From Bremia lactucae (Eukaryota; Oomycota; Peronosporomycetes; Peronosporales; Peronosporaceae): 16,775 nt of DNA. Both the position numbers and the translations under genes were made by a program. The stretch spans positions 330,608 to 347,382 of the forward strand of contig NC_090616.1 of NCBI RefSeq assembly GCF_004359215.1, written 5' to 3'. The notes beneath the pieces are model-generated. The model was not told the DNA's origin. It was given only the letters and a program-made list of their open reading frames with translations, and did no database searches. This document shows positions 7,580 through 15,909 of this stretch, piece after piece (position 1 is the stretch's first letter; each line of letters starts with the position of its first letter).

Positions 7580-8953
7580 CTATGGGTACAGACCACGCTG
7601 GCGGACGTGTAACGCCGTCGGGTTCTGGCTGAGAAAATCGCTGAAGAGTCGGTTGCGTGACAGCAGAGCAAGGAGAATTTGCTGCTGCGCCTGCTGACCA
7701 GGATCGTAAAGGCGACGAAGGCGGTGACGAAAGTGCGCGCAAGCCGTTGTCACGATGACCTGTAATGCGGGGAGAACAGGCGTGGGCTGTCTCCCGTCGA
7801 AGAGGCAACGATTGCGGTCTGTCCAGATGAAATGAAGCGTCACAGCACGAAGTGTGTGCCAAGCGTCATGAACTACGTCATCACAGTCCTTGTAGTCGTC
7901 ACGCACACGCATCTTCTTCGCCAAGGCGATGTCAAGCCAATTCGGTCTCGAACGTAACAGCGGAGAAATTAGCTGGTTCAAAAGAGGCCACAGCTGGGTC
8001 GCAAGAGTACACTCAAAGAACAAGTGCTCCTCCGTCTCGATGGCGTTGCACCCATCGCGCACGCAATATTGAATGCGTGGGTGAGCAGCTTCGAGGAACC
8101 AGAACCGAGAGCGCACAGGCAAAAGACGGAACGCTAGACGGAACTGCAAGTCTTCGAATACTGGGAGCAGAATCGCGCGCAGGTGCTTGCTGTACCGCAC
8201 AAACGACCGGATCTGTTCCTGACTCACACGGCGCGAGTGAGCATTCATTGGGTGTGCTTTCGTCGGTGGGGTTGGTGTCCACACCACACGAAGCAAAGCC
8301 GATCGTGGAATTACAGGAACCAGGCATACTTTGTCCCCGCTCATGCATCCCAGGTATGGAGGTGGTGGTTGTAAAGCGAGCTGGGTCTGATGCACAAATT
8401 CGCGCGCGTTCAGACGCCAGACGATCTGCGTGGCTTCATTGTACAGTACTCGTAGCCACTTCGCCTGTTGTCCAGGTGCCGTGGACAAGAGTGTAAAGTC
8501 GGTGTGCCGTTCAACAAAGTCACGCTGGGACGGCCACGCACAACGCGCGCGCATGAAGTCCGCCAGCGAACGCAAGCGGAAGACTCGGGACACGTGGAGT
8601 CGAAAACTGCGTTGCGGTTCGGGAACCATACCAAGACATCGTCGATGTGGTGAGCTGGTGTGCGTTCGTGCAGCCTGCTAGTAGTGAAGCGCAGCATCGG
8701 AATGGAACCAGATCGGTTGGTGAAGACCGTAAGCAGCTTGCTCCTCCAGTGGAAGGTCACGCCACGTCAGGTCCCTCGAGTTATGTAGCGAGGATGGTCC
8801 AAGTGGAAAAACGGAGCTGTAAGAGTGTCCAAAAATTGTTGTTGGCCTGTCGAAAGCTCCGCGCTCGTCTAGATCACAAGAAGGTCTAAGGCGTGTCGTA
8901 CCCCGTAGCGAGGAAGAATGGACGTCAGAAGCTCAACGCCGGCGGTCGTCCAT
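7580..8953 (-). pseudogene. 5'-truncated LINE ORF2, C-terminal part with zf-RVT domain
   Basis: Minus-strand reading from 8953: WTTAGVELLTSILPRYG and HALDLL, typical of the region after the reverse transcriptase in LINE ORF2, then an interruption by an 88-bp foreign segment (8783-8870). After it comes LTWRDLPLEEQAAYGLHQP, an in-frame TAG at 8680-8678, and an open frame to the TAG at 7580 (ATG at 8629, 349 codons). Near its middle the reverse-transcriptase zinc-binding motif CVRDGCNAIETEEHLFFEC fits CX4CX7HX4C. No RT catalytic core or endonuclease is present, so this is a 5'-truncated copy. The segment 8629-7580 is remarkably intact, so the insertion may be fairly young. A 214-codon plus-strand ORF across it (7852-8496) is a shadow. 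Confidence 0.8.
8783..8870 (+). repeat. 88-bp exact copy of F-box-like gene exon inside the LINE
   Basis: Every base matches 9406-9493 in the same orientation, 623 bases downstream. Flanking bases differ on both sides. In the downstream gene this segment lies in an intact frame (VARMVQVEKRSCKSVQKLLL), so the gene is the likely source and the LINE the recipient. Confidence 0.95.
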
Positions 8954-8968
8954 TTTTGGCTAGCTCAG
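8954..8968. repeat. 15-bp direct repeat, right copy
   Basis: Identical to 6090-6104. It lies exactly where recognisable LINE sequence ends and A/T-rich host-like sequence begins, as a target-site duplication would. Confidence 0.45.
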
Positions 8969-9314
8969 ATCCTTAGTAAAAAACCTGATATTTCCCTTCA
9001 TAGATTTTTCCTCAATAGATTCTTTTCATAATGCATTTTATATTCGGCGATTTGCTAATGACACTTAATATCTTTACAGAAATTGTGGGAATAAGAATTG
9101 TTTGGAAAATTAAAATTATATATTATTTTCTTCGAAAAATTGGCGAACGACAAATATTGGGTGACAGACTATTTCTTAAATATATATTTTTTTAATATTT
9201 TTTCTTCTAAGATTAAATAAACCGCTCGTACTTAAATTGTAACTCCATTATTAATCTATTATTAGCTGGTGATTCTAATAGTTTTCGCAATTGTGAAAAG
9301 TCAATAAAACATCT
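8969..9314. other. A/T-rich upstream region of the F-box-like gene
   Basis: About 345 bases of A/T-rich sequence with T and TA runs and no ORF or RNA gene that I can support. It separates the LINE from the start codon at 9315 and should contain the promoter. Confidence 0.6.
9276..9294 (+). promoter_or_regulatory. Possible oomycete promoter element (FPR-like)
   Basis: TTTCGCAATTG at 9283-9293 fits the second half of the oomycete Inr/FPR consensus (TTYYNCAWTTT) at ten of eleven positions, but the preceding GCTCA half is absent. It lies about 20-35 bases before the ATG, a short but plausible leader. Confidence 0.35.
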
Positions 9315-10749
9315 ATGTCTGTGCCGGCAATCTGGCAGGCGATGGAGACTCTGCCAGCAGGATTTGAGATTTTCACTCGTGTGCTGACATCTCTCGATGC
9401 TTCAGATGTAGCGAGGATGGTCCAAGTGGAAAAACGGAGCTGTAAGAGTGTCCAAAAATTGTTGTTGGCCTGTCGAAAGCTCCGCGCTCGTCTGGCGTTA
9501 GCATCGCTATGTTTTTCTCGTCTGCGTGTCGTTTTCCAGACAAATTACCAATTGTTGGAAACTCAAATTATTCCTCGGTCGAAGGATAGTCGAGTACCAC
9601 CGCGCGTGGTTCCTGTATGGTCTGAGAGCGGACAGGTGCAGATTTTTCCAGATTTACGAAGAATAAATACCAAAAATATGATTTTTGCATTCTTTTTAGG
9701 TTACTGATGGCACCGTGACGCTTAAGCCGACGGAGTTGCCGAGTGCACATGATGATGGTGTAACCGCGTGTTTTATGGCGAGCGCTCATGTCGTCGGAAA
9801 GCGCCCAATACTTGTAGACGCAGTGCAAATGAACCGTCGGATTTATACAGTGGTCTCTGTAAAGCTGCTCAAGAGGGGAAGCGACAATGAACAAACTATC
9901 GATGGTGATGATAGCTTGACGCTGCGCAATTATTCGTACATAAAAGAATTTGGGGAATGGAAGACACTGAAACTGTCGGAAAAGCGTTTTTTGCAGTTTG
10001 CAGAGGTCAACAGTCGCCAAAGTCGATTCGATCTTGTCACACAAGACAGCAGTATGAGCTTGGAATTGGAGGTTCCGATAGGCACCGATGCACAGACGAA
10101 TTATTACTTGGTGAACCAGGCCACAGTCTCGATTCATCTACAAGAACTCTTACAGCTACATTTCCAGTCACTGCGGCCAATTCATTCCTTACCAGAACCA
10201 AGCATGCGTGAAGTTTGTATGATTCGAATCGCATTTCGTTCATTGGCAGGACACCTACATTCCCGTTGGTTGGTTCCTGGTAACATAATGGTGGAGAGCC
10301 AAGAGGGTGACACTAGAATTACAAGACAGCAAACAGGATTTGAACACTTTGATATTGTCACATGTCGAGCTCATGCCAGTTCTATGAAGGTTATTCTGCC
10401 TGAAGACCCTGGTTACGCGTGGATTGAGGTTCGAGGAACTAGCGAAACAGCTTTGTCGAGACGGTCATGTCTCTACTTTTATGCTGTGGTCTTGCACTAT
10501 GGAGAGCGGCAAATAACGAAGCATGGAGGCGTGCGGGCTCTTCATCTCCACTGGTTGCCCGGTGTACTAGAATCACGTCCCACTCTAAGATCACGGAAGC
10601 GGCGCTATTTGAAAGGGAATTTAAGTATTGCCACTTCGTCATATGAAAGCACACTACAAGATTTGACGCTTACTGCGCAGATGTTGTCGTCCAATAGGTT
10701 AGAACGGTATGCAGCTCGAATTGAGTCGTATACGAGACATGAGATATAA
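9315..10749 (+). CDS. F-box-like protein of unknown function, two exons
   Basis: Exon 1 is 9315-9635 and exon 2 is 9700-10749, joined in frame across a 64-base GT...AG intron (9636-9699) with a T-rich 3' end, giving 456 residues. Residues about 13-45 (LPAGFEIFTRVLTSLDASDV, then ARMVQVEKRSCKSV) resemble an F-box: a leading LP, hydrophobic helices and a D-hxxhhxV pattern. If so, it could be an adaptor of an SCF ubiquitin ligase. The rest is a mixed alpha/beta region with no motif I recognise, possibly a substrate-binding domain. No signal peptide or membrane segment is evident. Codon use is like that of the neighbouring host genes and there is no internal stop, so it appears functional. Bases 9406-9493 of exon 1 recur exactly inside the upstream LINE. 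Confidence 0.75.
9406..9493 (+). repeat. 88-bp segment duplicated upstream, likely source copy
   Basis: Part of exon 1 of the F-box-like gene. It is identical over 88 bases to 8783-8870, and continuous with an intact reading frame here, unlike the upstream copy. Confidence 0.95.
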
Positions 10750-11275
10750 CATAGAAACGTTTGAAGCTAAAGAGTATTTCTTTTTAAATGGCTAACTTGC
10801 TCTTGCGTCCGGTTACACAGATTAGCAAAAACGACATTTCTTGTCAAATTTTTGAGCTGCAGACTATTGACATTATTTCATAATTCTTAGGATGCAGGAG
10901 CCATTCGTTTAATCCGCCGACATTTTTTTTGCGACCACAATCTGGTTAGCCAATTGGAATCGTTTGTCTTATCTTCAAGGTGCCGCTGCCAAGACCAATT
11001 GAATTCGATAACATGGCTGGCCGTTCAATTGAGATGTGCTTAACGACAGCCGATTCGTTATAGCACGATGCCAGACATTCCGCCAATTGTCTCTTGATCT
11101 TGAGATTATTTAATGTGGCTGCTTTCACTTATACCATGTTAGCCGGTTGGTCTTGTAGAAACAGATATAAAAGCATGATCATATCTCAAAGGTGATCTTA
11201 GAAAAGATATCTTATCACATTTTATTACACTCCCTTCTCAAATCGATACTGGTTGTTTAACCAGAAGTCGAGATT
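10750..11275. other. Intergenic region between F-box-like and glycosidase genes
   Basis: No gene is supportable. A 31-codon plus ORF at 10786 and a 60-codon minus ORF at 10946-11128 match nothing I know. A TATA-like ATATAAAA lies at about 11163-11170, some 110 bases before the Inr element. Confidence 0.5.
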
Positions 11276-11291
11276 GCTCATTTTCTTATTC
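11276..11291 (+). promoter_or_regulatory. Oomycete core promoter (Inr/FPR) of the beta-glucosidase gene
   Basis: GCTCATTTTCTTATTC matches 13 of 16 positions of the oomycete core promoter consensus GCTCATTYYNCAWTTT, with the GCTCATTTTC initiator part perfect. It predicts a 5' leader of roughly 55 bases before the ATG at 11337. Confidence 0.7.
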
Positions 11292-11336
11292 GCTTGACGC
11301 GTCCCGAGACAAATTAATAATCAAAACAACATCGCC

Positions 11337-12764
11337 ATGTCGAAGGAGCTACAATTTCCAGAAAATTTCATGTGGGGAACAGCAACGGCCTCATACCAAG
11401 TGGAAGGTGCTGTAAATGAAGGTGGTCGAGGTGACTGCATTTGGGATGCCTTCTCGCGCACCCCTGGTAAGATCGTGAACGGAGACACGGGTGAGAAAGC
11501 AATCGACCACTACCATCGCTTCAAGGAGGATATTCAGCTCATGAAGAAAATGGGACTGAAAGCGTACCGTCTTTCAATTGCGTGGCCGCGCATTATTCCT
11601 GCTGGGATTGGCAAGGTTAATGAAGAGGGCGTCGACTTTTACAACAAGCTGATTGACGAGCTCCTGGCTAACGACATTACACCTCTCGTGACACTGTACC
11701 ACTGGGATTTGCCCTTGGCTCTGCAAATCGAGTATGACGGCTGGCTTGGTGGCAAGTTCATTCAGGACGCGTTTGCGCAGTACGCACGCGTTTGCTTTGG
11801 GCGATTTGGCGACCGTGTTAAAGATTGGCTGACCTTAAATGAGCCGTGGTGCGCCGCTTTTCTTGGCTACGGCAATGGTGTTCACGCACCCGGACGCAAG
11901 TGCAAGCCGCAGACCGAAGCATATGTATCTGGTCACAATTTGCTACTGGCTCACGCGCGCGCTGTCGAAGTGTACCGGAATGAGTTTAAAGCAGTGCAAA
12001 AGGGTCGAATTGGCATCACTTTAAACTGTGACTGGCGCGAACCGGCACCGACGGATGATCCGGTACAGAAAGTTAAGAACGAAGACGCGGCAGAGCGATC
12101 GCTGCTCTTTTGCCTCGGCTGGTTTGCTGATCCAGTCTACAAGGGCGACTACCCTCAGGTCATGAAAGACCGTTGTGGACTGCGTTTGCCCAAATTTACG
12201 GAAGACGAAACGAAGTTGTTGAAAGGCAGCTCGGATTTCTTTGGTCTTAATCACTACGGAACGAACTATGCCGAACCATCGCCAGAGTATGAAGCCAAGA
12301 TCCCGCCACCGAACGATGCGTCAGGTGGTTTTGGACTTGATGAAGGTACGAAGCTAACGTCGGACGATTCGTGGAAGCGCACGGACATGGGTTGGAACGT
12401 AGCCGGCTGGGGTTTCCAGAAACTGCTGGTCTGGATTCAGAATCGCTATGCGGTGCCCAGCGGCATCTTGGTGACGGAAAATGGCTGCGCGTGGCCTGAT
12501 CGTACAAAAGAGGAAGCTCAAAACGACGACTTTCGTGTGGAGTTTTACAAGGAATACTTGACTGGTCTGCACAATGCGATAGCAGAAGGAGCTGATGTTC
12601 GTGGATACTTTGCTTGGTCGTTTCTTGACAATTACGAGTGGGCCGAGGGTTACGCCAAACGGTTCGGGTTACATTGGGTTGATTATCAAACCATGGAGCG
12701 TACGCCTAAAAAGTCGGCGATCTGGTTCGGCGAAGTCATCCGCCGAAACGGATTTGCGATTTAA
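11337..12764 (+). CDS. Beta-glucosidase, glycoside hydrolase family 1
   Basis: An intact single-exon gene of 475 residues, the full length of a GH1 (beta/alpha)8 barrel. It hydrolyses terminal beta-glucosides such as cellobiose or plant glucosides with retention of configuration. Seen motifs: the N-terminal FMWGTATASYQVEGA with the sugar-binding Gln, SIAWPRI, YHWDLP, TLNEPW with the acid/base Glu169, NHYGTNY, VTENG with the nucleophile Glu381, and the C-terminal WSFLDNYEWAEGYAKRFGL that shapes the glucose site. All catalytic residues are present. The first residues (MSKELQFPENF) do not look like a signal peptide, so a cytosolic enzyme is likely. The start is the first ATG, in context AACATCGCCATG, downstream of a clear Inr element. 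Substrate preference cannot be told from sequence; a 6-phospho-beta-glucosidase role is less likely for a eukaryotic member. Confidence 0.96.
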   Translation: MSKELQFPENFMWGTATASYQVEGAVNEGGRGDCIWDAFSRTPGKIVNGDTGEKAIDHYHRFKEDIQLMKKMGLKAYRLSIAWPRIIPAGIGKVNEEGVDFYNKLIDELLANDITPLVTLYHWDLPLALQIEYDGWLGGKFIQDAFAQYARVCFGRFGDRVKDWLTLNEPWCAAFLGYGNGVHAPGRKCKPQTEAYVSGHNLLLAHARAVEVYRNEFKAVQKGRIGITLNCDWREPAPTDDPVQKVKNEDAAERSLLFCLGWFADPVYKGDYPQVMKDRCGLRLPKFTEDETKLLKGSSDFFGLNHYGTNYAEPSPEYEAKIPPPNDASGGFGLDEGTKLTSDDSWKRTDMGWNVAGWGFQKLLVWIQNRYAVPSGILVTENGCAWPDRTKEEAQNDDFRVEFYKEYLTGLHNAIAEGADVRGYFAWSFLDNYEWAEGYAKRFGLHWVDYQTMERTPKKSAIWFGEVIRRNGFAI

Positions 12765-13299
12765 AAGAAATATAGAAGTTTCAGTGTAATTTGAACAGAA
12801 GAATTTAGGCTACAACTTGCGGATGATTTACTAAAATTAGGACTTGTATATTTAAGATTTTAAATTACAAACTTCTGACAATATATTATAAATTCCTCGC
12901 GTGTAGCTTGCCGCGATCGTTTAAAGGAAGAACCACGTACATGACCATTTTTGTGACCAAATCTGATGTGTATGCAAAGACAAAGGTTTGCAGCAGCTTC
13001 AATATTACAAAGTGCATATAGCAGCTCACGCTTTACCGTACAATATTTGGAAGCCAGCGAAATCGAAGCAATGCGAAGAAGGCACAATTGCCAGCTTCCA
13101 AAAGAACTTGTAGAGCCTTCGAAGATGCTCTTGTACGTCGGACCCTGCTGCGAAATCCGTCAAGGTTTTCATAGATTCTCACCTGTTGCACTGTGTGAGC
13201 GCAAGGCTATTAAGCCAAGCAGCGGTCCGAAGACATAGCTCACTCGTTATTAATTCAATTCGTATTATGTGTGTTGACAAGACGTCTCTATTATTTTCC
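12765..13299. other. Intergenic region after the glycosidase
   Basis: This 535-base stretch separates the tail-to-tail glycosidase and RFC2 genes. Apart from a weak IQ-like fragment it shows no supportable gene. The first 130 bases are A/T-rich and should hold the glycosidase 3' end signals. Confidence 0.5.
12894..13238 (+). pseudogene. Possible remnant of an IQ-motif protein
   Basis: In one plus-strand frame, RVACRDRLKEEPRT is followed by two stops, then an open stretch of 90 codons from 12966 with QRQRFAAASILQSAYSSSR, reminiscent of calmodulin-binding IQ motifs of the form IQxxxRGxxxR but imperfect. It could be a decayed exon of an IQ-repeat protein or chance. I give it low weight. Confidence 0.22.
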
Positions 13300-14283
13300 T
13301 TAAGCTTCTGCCTTGGCAGCCAACGCGGCTGAACACATCCGTGCCACGAGCCCATGAATCTGCAGCAGCGTCGACACTCCATCAGCAATGCACATGTGCG
13401 TAGCACCAATCAGCTTTATAAATTCTAGTTTGAGTTTCTCGTTCTCCATCGGCAGCGCTTTACAGACCCTAAAGACCGTTCCAATAATATCTAGGGACGA
13501 GTACCCACTCTTCCATAATTCAATCGCGCGGTTCTCGGCCCCATCTATCTCTCCTTTCTCACAGCAATTTAAAATTTCTCGCACCACAGCAGGGTGAGGC
13601 TGGTCGCAGACCTTGAAAACATTCTCGTCACTGACAAAATTAAATCCACTGGCTGTAGCTTGAAGATTATTGAGCGCATTGCGCATGTCGCCCTCTGCCG
13701 TAAATATAAGCGCCGCCAGTCCGTCTTCGTGATAGGCAACATTTTCCTGCTGACAGACCGTTAGAAGCCGACGTAGCAGCATCTCGTCTGGCAGCCGCGT
13801 AAAGCGCAGAATCGCGCAACGACTCTGAATGGGCTCAATGATCTTGGTTGAATTGTTACAGGCTAGAGCAAAACGAGTAGTGGCGGAGAAGATCTCCATC
13901 GTTCGACGCAGTGCTTGCTGGGCTGCAGCGGTCATGGAGTCCGCCTCATCTAAGATCACGATCTTGTGGCGGCCAGGGGGGAGCGTCACCTTCTGCTGCG
14001 CAAACATCTTAATTTTGCTGCGGACCGTGTCAATTCCACGGTCGTCGGACGCATTGAGTTCCAGCACCGCTTGTTTTAGATTGGGACCGAGCAGCTCGCG
14101 CGCCAAACATAAAATACTTGTAGTCTTTCCGGTGCCTGGCGGACCAGAAAGGATCAGATTTGTCATGTTTCCAGCAATTGCCATGGCTTGGAGACTTGCA
14201 ATTGTATCCCGGTTACCCACGACGTCTGCTAGAAGGCGCGGACGGAACTTCTCCACCCATGGCGCCTCGAAATCGTCAGACAT
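13300..14283 (-). CDS. RFC2: Replication factor C small subunit (human RFC2 / yeast Rfc4 type)
   Basis: Intact single-exon gene of 327 residues, close to the length of yeast Rfc4. It is an AAA+ subunit of the pentameric clamp loader that opens PCNA and loads it on primed DNA in the nucleus. Motifs: RFC box VEKFRP (residues 10-15), Walker [10 protein letters not shown] (47-55), [10 protein letters not shown], Walker B LDEAD (111-115), the SRC arginine-finger motif (154-156), and sensor 2 GDMR (198-201). The stretches [19 protein letters not shown] and FKVCDQPHP point to the human RFC2/yeast Rfc4 orthologue rather than RFC4 or RFC5. The start is the ATG at 14283-14281; the reading frame runs on upstream to a TTG at 14307, but the family usually begins just before the ExPWVEK segment. 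It is convergent with the glycosidase gene and appears functional. Confidence 0.96.
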   Translation of the reverse strand: MSDDFEAPWVEKFRPRLLADVVGNRDTIASLQAMAIAGNMTNLILSGPPGTGKTTSILCLARELLGPNLKQAVLELNASDDRGIDTVRSKIKMFAQQKVTLPPGRHKIVILDEADSMTAAAQQALRRTMEIFSATTRFALACNNSTKIIEPIQSRCAILRFTRLPDEMLLRRLLTVCQQENVAYHEDGLAALIFTAEGDMRNALNNLQATASGFNFVSDENVFKVCDQPHPAVVREILNCCEKGEIDGAENRAIELWKSGYSSLDIIGTVFRVCKALPMENEKLKLEFIKLIGATHMCIADGVSTLLQIHGLVARMCSAALAAKAEA

Positions 14284-14411
14284 TTTGCGCTCAAATTGCG
14301 TTAACAAAGATGGAGTGGTGTACGTAAATTATAGCATGCAATTACCGTCGCAGCCGACTTAATTTTTATTAGCAAATCAGAAGCATTATGTATTGCGCTT
14401 CACTAATTTTT

Positions 14412-14690
14412 TTACATGGGATGGCGTCCTTTATAACTACGATTAATAAGTAGATCTTTGCCATGTACACGCGTTCGAGCATTGAGTGCGATATATGGGT
14501 AAAGATGGCGTATAGAATGCTCGCAATAACGCACACCCGATTTCAAATTTGCTGGCATCGCAGACCACACGAAATGGTCTGTATTGGTACGCAATCGCCA
14601 GGATTAGCGATTCCATCAAGCTTTGCTGTATACTCTCAAACGAACACTGACAATCAGCGACTAATGACCACTTAACAATTTTTCTCAACA
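14412..14690 (-). pseudogene. Gypsy RNase H fragment
   Basis: Minus strand from 14690: LLRKIVKWSLVADCQCSF, then ESIQQSLMESLILAIA, then RPFRVVCDASKFEIGCALL. This is the start of the RNase H region after the connection domain, with the catalytic Asp of CDAS. Beyond about 14520 similarity fades. It begins almost exactly where the plus-strand pol at 2185 breaks off, but being 12 kb away it is more likely a separate truncated copy. Its edge at 14690 cuts the ubiquitin-like gene that follows. Confidence 0.7.
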
Positions 14691-14696
14691 AAGAAG

Positions 14697-15305
14697 AAAT
14701 ATGTACTTGAAGACGGCCATGTACTACACCTCGTTGCCCGTACTAAACCTTTACCCAACGACGTCGACCAGGGCACACTTATAGTTGGTCCGGTTGCGTA
14801 TCCAGTTGCCGACGATAGCGAAAGTGACGCGCTTGATGCCCGAATGGATGAATTTGAGCGTTCATCTCGTAGATTCCGCTCGAGATCGCGGCCAATCGTG
14901 CCAAGCAACCCAAAGAAAGCTTTAGTAACACATCAAATGGGACCCACAGGTGGACGTGTGAGCACATGGAACCCTCTATCGAGTGGAAAACATCCATTCT
15001 TGACAAGCAGCATACCATCGCAGACTGTACGTTTGCCAGGGAATTGGAAGGCCCGTAATTTGGCAACGGTCAAGCAATTTACTCGATGTGGTTGATGGAG
15101 TTTCTCGAACAGACAGACGTCGATGATGCCGCGGCAAATCTCTATAGCGCTTTTTCCCATCTGCTGGCAGACGGTCGTATCTGTCAGCTACCCGTGCGAA
15201 TTTCTGCCCTCGATCAAATTTAATGGCCGGGAACGCCTCGTGGATGTGGTCTTCGGCTTCTCGCTCTTTGTGCTCATTAAAAATTCGCCGTCTTGCGTTT
15301 TATGA
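14697..15305 (+). pseudogene. 5'-truncated, frameshifted ubiquitin-like domain gene
   Basis: The plus strand opens with KYVLEDGHVLHLVARTK, the signature end of a ubiquitin-like fold as found in BAG6- and ubiquilin-like proteins. The N-terminal part of the domain is missing because the RNase H fragment lies there. A charged linker follows to 15095 in the same frame. A different frame from 14966 (MEPSIEWKTSILDKQHTIAD) carries a TAA and then FLEQTDVDDAAANLYSAFSH. A third frame gives NGRERLVDVVFGFSLFVLIK to a TGA at 15303-15305. Frameshifts, a stop and lost 5' end make it a pseudogene. The LTR at 15325 begins 20 bases after its end. Confidence 0.5.
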
Positions 15306-15324
15306 CAACGAGGCAAGCTGTTGG

Positions 15325-15777
15325 TGTAACGGGGCACTGCCGACTTGTACTGCTTCAGTACAAGTCCACTTCGCACTGCCTCAGTGCGAGTGGTGCCTCA
15401 CGTCACTTCACGTACACTAGTACCTGCAGAGGAAGTCTTCTCTGTAAAACACTTGGTTTAAAGAGGGTTAATTAAAAACCTGTATTTATATAATTAAGTT
15501 CTTCTAGTCAATCTACTTATACTTAATACTAACTTATTAATGAACTAATATAAAATATGTACTAAAAGTCTTATCTGTCTTTCTCTTTGCGCGCGTCCAG
15601 CGCTGACTGGACCGCGGAGAAAGTAGATATAATGGTCTATATCTACTAATGGATAAGATAAGCCTTTAAAACATTACCATGTAATGTAATATTCTCCAAA
15701 TATTATCTACCTTTTAGATAATATATTATTTAACAACCTTTAAGTGTTAAATTCATGTAACGATACACCACGTTACA
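15325..15777. mobile_element. LTR-like copy, homologous to 182-437
   Basis: It starts TGTAACGGGGCACTGC like the left copy and can be aligned with it for about 250 bases. The right boundary CGTTACA at 15777 would give inverted TGTAACG/CGTTACA ends and 453 bp, but that sequence is also one arm of a local hairpin (15755-15762/15771-15778), so the boundary is uncertain. The left flank lacks the primer-binding-like site seen beside the left copy. On the right lies a plus-strand gag-like frame. Orientation is therefore unresolved: solo or 3' LTR on minus, or 5' LTR on plus. Confidence 0.65.
15333..15397. other. Hairpin cluster near the LTR end (three-way junction)
   Basis: Outer arms GGCAC (15333-15337) and GTGCC (15393-15397) enclose two hairpins: ACTTGTACTG/CAGTACAAGT, a perfect 10-bp stem with loop CTT (15343-15365), and CGCACTG/CAGTGCG with loop CCT (15372-15388), extended by CCACT/AGTGG. 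The left LTR keeps hairpin one, and in hairpin two changes CGCA/TGCG to CACA/TGTG, so pairing is kept. Confidence 0.7.
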
Positions 15778-15909
15778 TCATCCCTACGTTAAACGACAAT
15801 AACTCTGACTGTCATTGGGTAGAGTGGTCACTATAAGACCACTTTGTTAAAAACGATGTTGATTGGTCAGATTCATCATTTTTAATACAATCGCATATTT
15901 AACAAGTCC
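15778..15909. other. Leader between LTR-like sequence and gag-like ORF
   Basis: No gene. It contains a perfect stem AGTGGTC/GACCACT at 15823-15843. No TGG-type primer-binding site lies directly next to 15777. Confidence 0.4.

Noticed and set aside
7852..8496. 214-codon plus-strand ORF and other ORFs over the LINE
   Set aside because: Antisense shadow of LINE ORF2, whose zinc-binding motif fixes the true frame and strand.
9568..10137. 189-codon minus-strand ORF
   Set aside because: Antisense to exons and intron of the F-box-like gene; no recognisable domain and no promoter signal.
10946..11128. 60-codon minus-strand ORF in the intergenic region
   Set aside because: No motif, no promoter element and near the length expected by chance.
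14305..14307. TTG start for RFC2 giving 335 residues
   Set aside because: The ATG eight codons downstream matches the usual start of the family and TTG starts are rare in eukaryotes.
13829..14362. 177-codon plus-strand ORF
   Set aside because: It lies antisense to the clearly functional RFC2 gene and shows no domain of its own.
15325..15777. Inverted ends TGTAACG/CGTTACA taken as proof of LTR boundaries
   Set aside because: CGTTACA at 15771-15777 also pairs locally with ATGTAACG at 15755-15762, so it belongs to the general hairpin pattern and does not by itself define the LTR end.
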